From NCBI GenBank assembly GCA_947653315.1, contig CANTGP010000080.1:1-10452 (forward strand): a stretch of 10,452 bases of DNA, read 5' to 3'. Every line of letters begins with the position of its first letter. Position 1 is the stretch's first letter. Positions 8,001 through 10,452 of the stretch are shown here, in pieces. A program made the position numbers and the translations under genes. The notes under the pieces are model-generated. The model was not told where the DNA came from, ran no database searches, and saw only the letters and a list, made by a program, of their open reading frames with translations. Source of the stretch: an uncultured Lachnospiraceae bacterium (GTDB lineage Bacteria > Bacillota > Clostridia > Lachnospirales > Lachnospiraceae).

Positions 8001-8237
8001 CAGAATAAGCTCCTTTTTCCCATTCCCGTCAAAAGCCAGTTTCCGCAGGATTTCCTTACCGTCCATCCCCTGTAAGTGGAGCAAAATCACATCTGCCTGT
8101 GCCGCCAATGCATCATCCGGTTTCTCACCTTCGGAAAATTCATGCGTAAAACACCCAAGCGGCGGCATTTCCCTTATTATCTCAAACGCCCTGCAAGGAT
8201 GCCCCATCAGATAAAAATGAAGATGGCAATGATACAT
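5031..8237 (-). CDS. Hybrid histidine kinase (pseudo-receiver, PAS x3, HisKA-HATPase, two receivers)
   Basis: A 1068-residue signalling kinase without obvious membrane helices, so probably a cytoplasmic sensor. Residues 1-135 look receiver-like but degenerate. Three PAS-type modules follow: about 148-262 (NSPNLIWYKDKNGIHEKVN start, GIAIDVTQE end), 275-392 and 405-530. The dimerisation/phosphoacceptor motif NMSHDIRTPMNAI puts the active His at 564. The ATPase domain shows the N box (N678, N682), DNGIGM (716-721) and GTGLGM (746-751). Receiver 1 has the DDD cluster at 807-809, phosphoacceptor D856 and K907; receiver 2 has E948/D949, phosphoacceptor D995 and K1049. There is no C-terminal HPt or DNA-binding domain, so the output must pass to a separate partner or act by phosphorelay. 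The ATG follows AGGAGG with a 9-nt spacer. The gene has its own promoter, and no cognate regulator lies in the window. Confidence 0.92.
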   Translation of the reverse strand: MYHCHLHFYLMGHPCRAFEIIREMPPLGCFTHEFSEGEKPDDALAAQADVILLHLQGMDGKEILRKLAFDGNGKKELILLADREQTEVLTEEFSDAKRWEDILPDGSMPVDGRPFDIWTLPMSEGEIRFRFLRWQKECKKDKDAWQTGHYLEATIDNSPNLIWYKDKNGIHEKVNNSFCKTVNKTKQQVEGRGHAYIWDVEHDDPACIESEREVMSKKKTFVSEEIIETGEGLRTLMTYKSPLYDLDGDVMGTVGIAIDVTQERAYEREIIQKNQMMETVFTSMDCGVLCHSWDGTRILSVNRAALKILGYASREELEKKGFDMFAASVVEEDKERLEACVAELVKAGDSVSVEYRIRHEDGELLHVMGNIKLLEENGELFFQRFLLDVTAQKMQEKKNQMRQMELIQALSIDYNLVCSFDLNTGMGMTVRNDDGQGKSFIPAFQGKISLEDSMEYYIREFVHEDDRELMWQAFSCDGIRKELEEKKSFYMNYRMIKDGEMKYYQMKAVRAGAWEENRGIVLGCHSVDEETRSEMVKKSLLEDALMQANRASRAKSVFLSNMSHDIRTPMNAIVGFTTLAISHIDHRDQVEEYLKKIKTSGDHLLSLINDVLDMSRIESGKIHLEEKLCSLPEILHGLCNILQADIHAKQLELRVDTVDVFDEEIYCDKLRLNQVLLNLVSNSVKYTGAGGIINIRITEKAGAPAGYANFEFNIKDNGIGMSKEFVEHIFEPFEREENTTISGIQGTGLGMAITKNIVDMMNGTISVKSKQGVGSEFTVSFTFRLHADAKEPQEIPELKNCRALVVDDDYDTCDSVSYMLQQIGMRAEWTLSGKEAVLRNHQAVTRENNYHAYIIDWLLPDMNGIEVTRRIRKEMGDEVPVIILTAYDWSDIEEEAKEAGVTAFCSKPLFLSELRNCLLSIIHKDKEEKEDGGGQPVKFRAGRILLAEDVEMNQEIAAAILGDAGFSVEIAENGQVAVDMLEKSEPGYYQLVLMDIQMPVMNGYEAAKRIRKFANRKLASIPIIAMTANAFEEDKQEALKCGMNGHIAKPIDVDNLFDTLGRILRNGA

Positions 8238-8285
8238 AACCTGTTTCCTCCTATGTTTAGCAAATTGATTTTCACTTATATCCTT

Positions 8286-8314
8286 ATTCTATCAAGCGTT
8301 CAAATTTATGTCAA
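8286..8314 (-). promoter_or_regulatory. Strong SigA-type promoter of the hybrid histidine kinase
   Basis: On the minus strand a perfect TTGACA (8309-8314), a 17-bp spacer and TAGAAT (8286-8291) form a near-perfect housekeeping promoter. The start site would be near 8279, leaving a leader of about 40 nt. Just upstream of the -35 box lies a short inverted repeat (TTTCC / GGAAA, 8327-8340). The rest of the gap, up to the HD-Pnk stop at 8379, shows no convincing terminator. Confidence 0.85.
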
Positions 8315-8378
8315 TATTTGGGACACTTTCCCCGCGGAAATAGTTACCGGTCAGTTACTTTTCACGCCCATGCCGGCT

Positions 8379-9506
8379 TCAAGGTGTTGTGAGCCACTTC
8401 ACTTCATACGCTTCCCAAGGCGCCGGGATTTCCAGTTTCCGTATCATATCCTCCAAAACAGGCTCAGGAATATGGCGTTCCCTTTTCCGGTTCCGTGCAA
8501 GCAGTTCCCCATAAGGCGCCTCCAAATATACCAAATGCACCCGTGCGCCATATCCGTCAAAAAGCCGCACCAGTTTTCGCCTTGTCTCCTGCATGATGTT
8601 TGTGGCGTTCCAGATAAACGGCTCTTTCTTCCGCAGGAAAACCTTGGCGCGTTCCAACGCCTCCTGCACAACCCTGCCGGAACCTTTCGTTGGCGGAATG
8701 CCCATTTCCGCACGGATATCATCCAGGGAAACCACGGGCAGGTTCCCTCCGTTTTTTCCAATCCAGGTATCCTTGCCGGACAGGGGCAAGCCTGACATAA
8801 TGATTACGTCAAATTCCAATCCGTCATACAGGTCGGTTCCCTGCCACATGCTTTCTTTTTGGAAATACCGGAATTTGGCATAAGCGCCGGGAAACGCATA
8901 CGGCCGTTCCCATACGCCCAGTTCCTTTGCATAATCCGCAAACATCTCCACCTGCCCGAAAAGCCCGTCTTCCAAGGCCGACACCCTCCCCTGCACATCC
9001 GCAAGGGAAAGCAGGAACAGCATCCAAAGCGGCACGCACTCCGCCGCTTCCAACAGATTATAATCCGGTCTTTTCTTCGTCCAAAACCATACCGGCAGCC
9101 CATGGTAACGGATGAGCTTTGCCACCGTCTCCCTTTGGCCAAACGACAATCCGTACCGTGCGCCTTCCCGGTACGCCATCCGGCGGAAGTCCTTTTCCCC
9201 GCGGATGGTATGTTTCGGGGAAACCCATTTCCCGTCTTCCTGTTTCGTACAGGAAATTTTTCCGATGTCATGGAATGCCGCCGCCAAAAATAAAAGTTCC
9301 TGCTCCTCCTGACCCAACCACTGCCAATCCGGCATTTTTGTCAGTTCCCCACACACCAGTTCCGTATGGCGGTACACATCCCCTTCGGCATGGTAGTCCG
9401 GGTTCTGCGGGATTTCCTTTAATAAGGAAAGCTCCCGATATTCCCCGGCAAACAACGGAAACGAAAAACCGCCGTCACGGATTTTCCTTAAAACATTCCC
9501 TTCCAA
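8379..9506 (-). CDS. HD-Pnk: HD-domain phosphoesterase fused to polynucleotide 5'-kinase
   Basis: With the TTG start at 9506 the protein has 375 residues. The N-terminal half is an HD-type metallo-phosphohydrolase: YHAEGDVYRHT (H39, H47), FHDIGK (H79, D80), H99, RYHG (H135) and LADVQGR (D170). The C-terminal half is a P-loop polynucleotide kinase: GLPLSGKDTW (239-248, Lys245), SLDDIR with Asp262/263, then a basic lid segment RNRKRER at 338-344. The same order is found in Runella slithyformis HD-Pnk, which removes 2',3'-cyclic and 3'-phosphates and phosphorylates 5'-OH ends. It should therefore prepare broken RNA or DNA ends for the adjacent ligase. Start choice: AAGGAGG (9515-9521) lies 8 nt before the TTG at 9506; another TTG at 9533 would add 9 residues but has no such site. 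The gene overlaps the ligase by 32 bp, implying translational coupling. Confidence 0.87.
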   Translation of the reverse strand: MEGNVLRKIRDGGFSFPLFAGEYRELSLLKEIPQNPDYHAEGDVYRHTELVCGELTKMPDWQWLGQEEQELLFLAAAFHDIGKISCTKQEDGKWVSPKHTIRGEKDFRRMAYREGARYGLSFGQRETVAKLIRYHGLPVWFWTKKRPDYNLLEAAECVPLWMLFLLSLADVQGRVSALEDGLFGQVEMFADYAKELGVWERPYAFPGAYAKFRYFQKESMWQGTDLYDGLEFDVIIMSGLPLSGKDTWIGKNGGNLPVVSLDDIRAEMGIPPTKGSGRVVQEALERAKVFLRKKEPFIWNATNIMQETRRKLVRLFDGYGARVHLVYLEAPYGELLARNRKRERHIPEPVLEDMIRKLEIPAPWEAYEVKWLTTP

Positions 9507-10314
9507 AGTCCACACCTCCTTCCCGTATTTCAAAAAGATTCACCCCGTCCGCCAAACAATTCGCAACAATGGGACGGTCCATCCAGTGGCTTTCCGAATC
9601 AAGGATGGCATTTAAAAAAGAAGCACGCACAAACTTCAGCCGGTCGGTCACATAATCCCCGTCTTCCACCTTAATGTAAATCCCTTCCATTACTCCCGTC
9701 AGGTCGGTCTGCCGGACTGCCGCTTCCATCTCCACGCCGCTTTTTTCACACTGTGCAAAAAATCTGTATTCCGGCTTCCCCGAAATGAAAAGGCTCGGCC
9801 CCATCCATTCCGCAATATCCCGCGGATGTTCAAAATACCCCTGTGCCAGCACACGCACGGAACAGATAAACGGGGCATCCGCCAAAAACTCCCGGCGCTT
9901 TTTCGTGGAGAAGAATTTCCCCTCCTTCTTATCAAACACATCAAATTCCATAAAATAATGGGGTAAGCAATCATAAAATACGGTATGCTTTGCATACAGC
10001 CATTCCCCGTACATAACATACCGGTCTTTTAACAGACGGCGCAGCCTTTCTTCCAGGCAGCCCGCCCACGTCTTAAACAGGTCAAACTGCCGTTCCCCAT
10101 ATCCGCCGCTTAAGAAATGCCCCCTGCTTTGCAGGTACATCTTCCCGTCCGCGCCGAAACTGATTCCGCAGTTCGCGCCGTCCACTTTTTCCTCCAAAAC
10201 CAAGTATTTCCCTTTAATTTCCCCAAACGGTACATTTTTCAAATCCTCGTCCCCCTCCTGTTTCCTGGATCCTTCCAGGTGGCGGGTACGCGGATATTTA
10301 TAAATCTGCTCCAT
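9475..10314 (-). CDS. ATP-dependent RNA ligase-family protein
   Basis: A 279-residue nucleotidyltransferase that should seal 3'-OH/5'-phosphate ends through a lysyl-AMP intermediate. The covalent-transferase motifs appear in order: motif I EEKVDGANCG with adenylation Lys43; QSRG at 62-65; motif III YGEW with Glu104; FMEFDVFD at 121-128; motif IV MEGIYIK with Glu210 and Lys215; motif V DRLKFVR with Lys227. Only about 50 residues follow motif V, too few for a typical OB-fold, so it is close to a bare adenylyltransferase domain. The ATG at 10314 has GGAGG 9 nt upstream; a further 31 codons back to a TTG are open but lack a ribosome binding site and run through hairpin sequence. It is the first gene of a two-gene unit with HD-Pnk, which supplies the end-healing steps. 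DNA sealing cannot be excluded from sequence. Confidence 0.87.
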   Translation of the reverse strand: MEQIYKYPRTRHLEGSRKQEGDEDLKNVPFGEIKGKYLVLEEKVDGANCGISFGADGKMYLQSRGHFLSGGYGERQFDLFKTWAGCLEERLRRLLKDRYVMYGEWLYAKHTVFYDCLPHYFMEFDVFDKKEGKFFSTKKRREFLADAPFICSVRVLAQGYFEHPRDIAEWMGPSLFISGKPEYRFFAQCEKSGVEMEAAVRQTDLTGVMEGIYIKVEDGDYVTDRLKFVRASFLNAILDSESHWMDRPIVANCLADGVNLFEIREGGVDFGRECFKENP

Positions 10315-10331
10315 AAAATCATTCCTCCATT

Positions 10332-10382
10332 CCATCCGGTGCATTTTTATGCAGTCCGCACCCACTGTCAGCTTTGCTGACA
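10332..10382 (-). promoter_or_regulatory. Possible promoter and nested hairpins just upstream of the ligase
   Basis: On the minus strand CTGACA (-35-like), a 16-bp spacer and TAAAAA (-10-like) make a weak promoter candidate. The -35-like box lies in the right arm of a perfect hairpin, TGTCAGC AAA GCTGACA (10366-10382), which is nested inside GCACCC/GGGTGC. A third small hairpin, TGCAT AAAA ATGCA, overlaps the -10-like box. Either the hairpin is an operator overlapping the promoter or, if transcription starts further upstream, it is part of a folded leader RNA. Confidence 0.3.
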
Positions 10383-10408
10383 CTTTTCCTTGGGGTGCCG
10401 TGTGCAAT

Positions 10409-10436
10409 CGAGTAGGGAAGGCATCTTCCCTACTCG
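10409..10436. repeat. Strong 12-bp-stem inverted repeat at the window's right end
   Basis: CGAGTAGGGAAG and CTTCCCTACTCG are perfect 12-bp arms around a 4-nt loop, a stable hairpin on either strand. No T-run follows on the minus strand (it continues ATTGCAC), and on the plus strand the sequence is GC-rich up to the window edge. It could be the upstream gene's terminator, the first element of the ligase leader, or part of a dispersed intergenic repeat. Confidence 0.7.
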
Positions 10437-10452
10437 CCGCGCGCCCCGTGCG

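Noticed and set aside
8076..8795. 239-residue plus-strand open frame
   Set aside because: It runs antisense across the kinase start, its promoter and the HD-Pnk 3' end, and has no recognisable domain; the minus-strand genes explain the region.
10315..10407. 31-codon N-terminal extension of the ligase starting at TTG
   Set aside because: No Shine-Dalgarno precedes it, the sequence runs through inverted repeats, and an ATG with GGAGG at proper spacing sits at 10314.
10409..10436. Intrinsic terminator
   Set aside because: The stem is strong but neither strand has a T-run after it, so it is reported as an inverted repeat rather than a terminator.
1..10452. CRISPR arrays, tRNA or rRNA genes, transposases, attachment sites
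   Set aside because: No regularly spaced repeats, cloverleaf-like sequences, rRNA segments or transposase motifs were seen on either strand.

Overview
The window reads as a chromosomal segment of a low-to-moderate GC Gram-positive anaerobe of the Clostridia, most likely Lachnospiraceae. The reasons are strong AGGAGG-type ribosome binding sites, SigA-type promoters with 17-bp spacers, a lipobox lipoprotein, a clostridial VanZ-family protein and a PAS-rich hybrid histidine kinase of a type I associate with that family. This assignment is inference from gene style; there is no rRNA or other marker gene here. All genes except the vanZ-like one lie on the minus strand.

Layout from left to right: (1) an OFA-type major facilitator transporter (7-1380, minus) and a VanZ-family membrane protein (1665-2201, plus) diverge from a 284-bp intergenic region that holds a clear promoter for each, with a perfect 9-bp tandem repeat between them. 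(2) A two-gene minus-strand unit encodes a GH13 alpha-amylase-family lipoprotein (2905-4749) and, 25 bp downstream, a HAD-superfamily hydrolase (2214-2879), which converges on vanZ with a 12-bp gap. (3) Upstream of the amylase, 4825-5028 is the C-terminal third of a Uma2-family (PDDEXK nuclease fold) protein that has lost its N-terminal part. It contains a promoter-like sequence that could drive the amylase, followed by an 11-bp-arm inverted repeat in what would be the leader. (4) A 1068-residue hybrid histidine kinase (5031-8237) has its own near-consensus promoter. Its N-terminus looks like a dead receiver domain. (5) At the right end is a two-gene nucleic-acid repair operon: an ATP-dependent RNA ligase-family protein (9475-10314) overlapping an HD-Pnk protein (8379-9506), which joins an HD-domain phosphoesterase to a polynucleotide kinase. 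Upstream of the ligase lies a hairpin-rich leader running to the window edge.

The most interesting system is the RNA-repair pair. HD-Pnk should heal broken ends by removing 2',3'-cyclic or 3'-phosphate and phosphorylating 5'-OH, and the ligase should seal them. HD-Pnk enzymes from other phyla have been characterised, notably from Runella slithyformis, and are known to sit often beside a putative ligase, so the pair itself is not new. Its natural substrate and the role of the structured leader remain open. No CRISPR array, tRNA, rRNA, intact mobile element or origin was seen.
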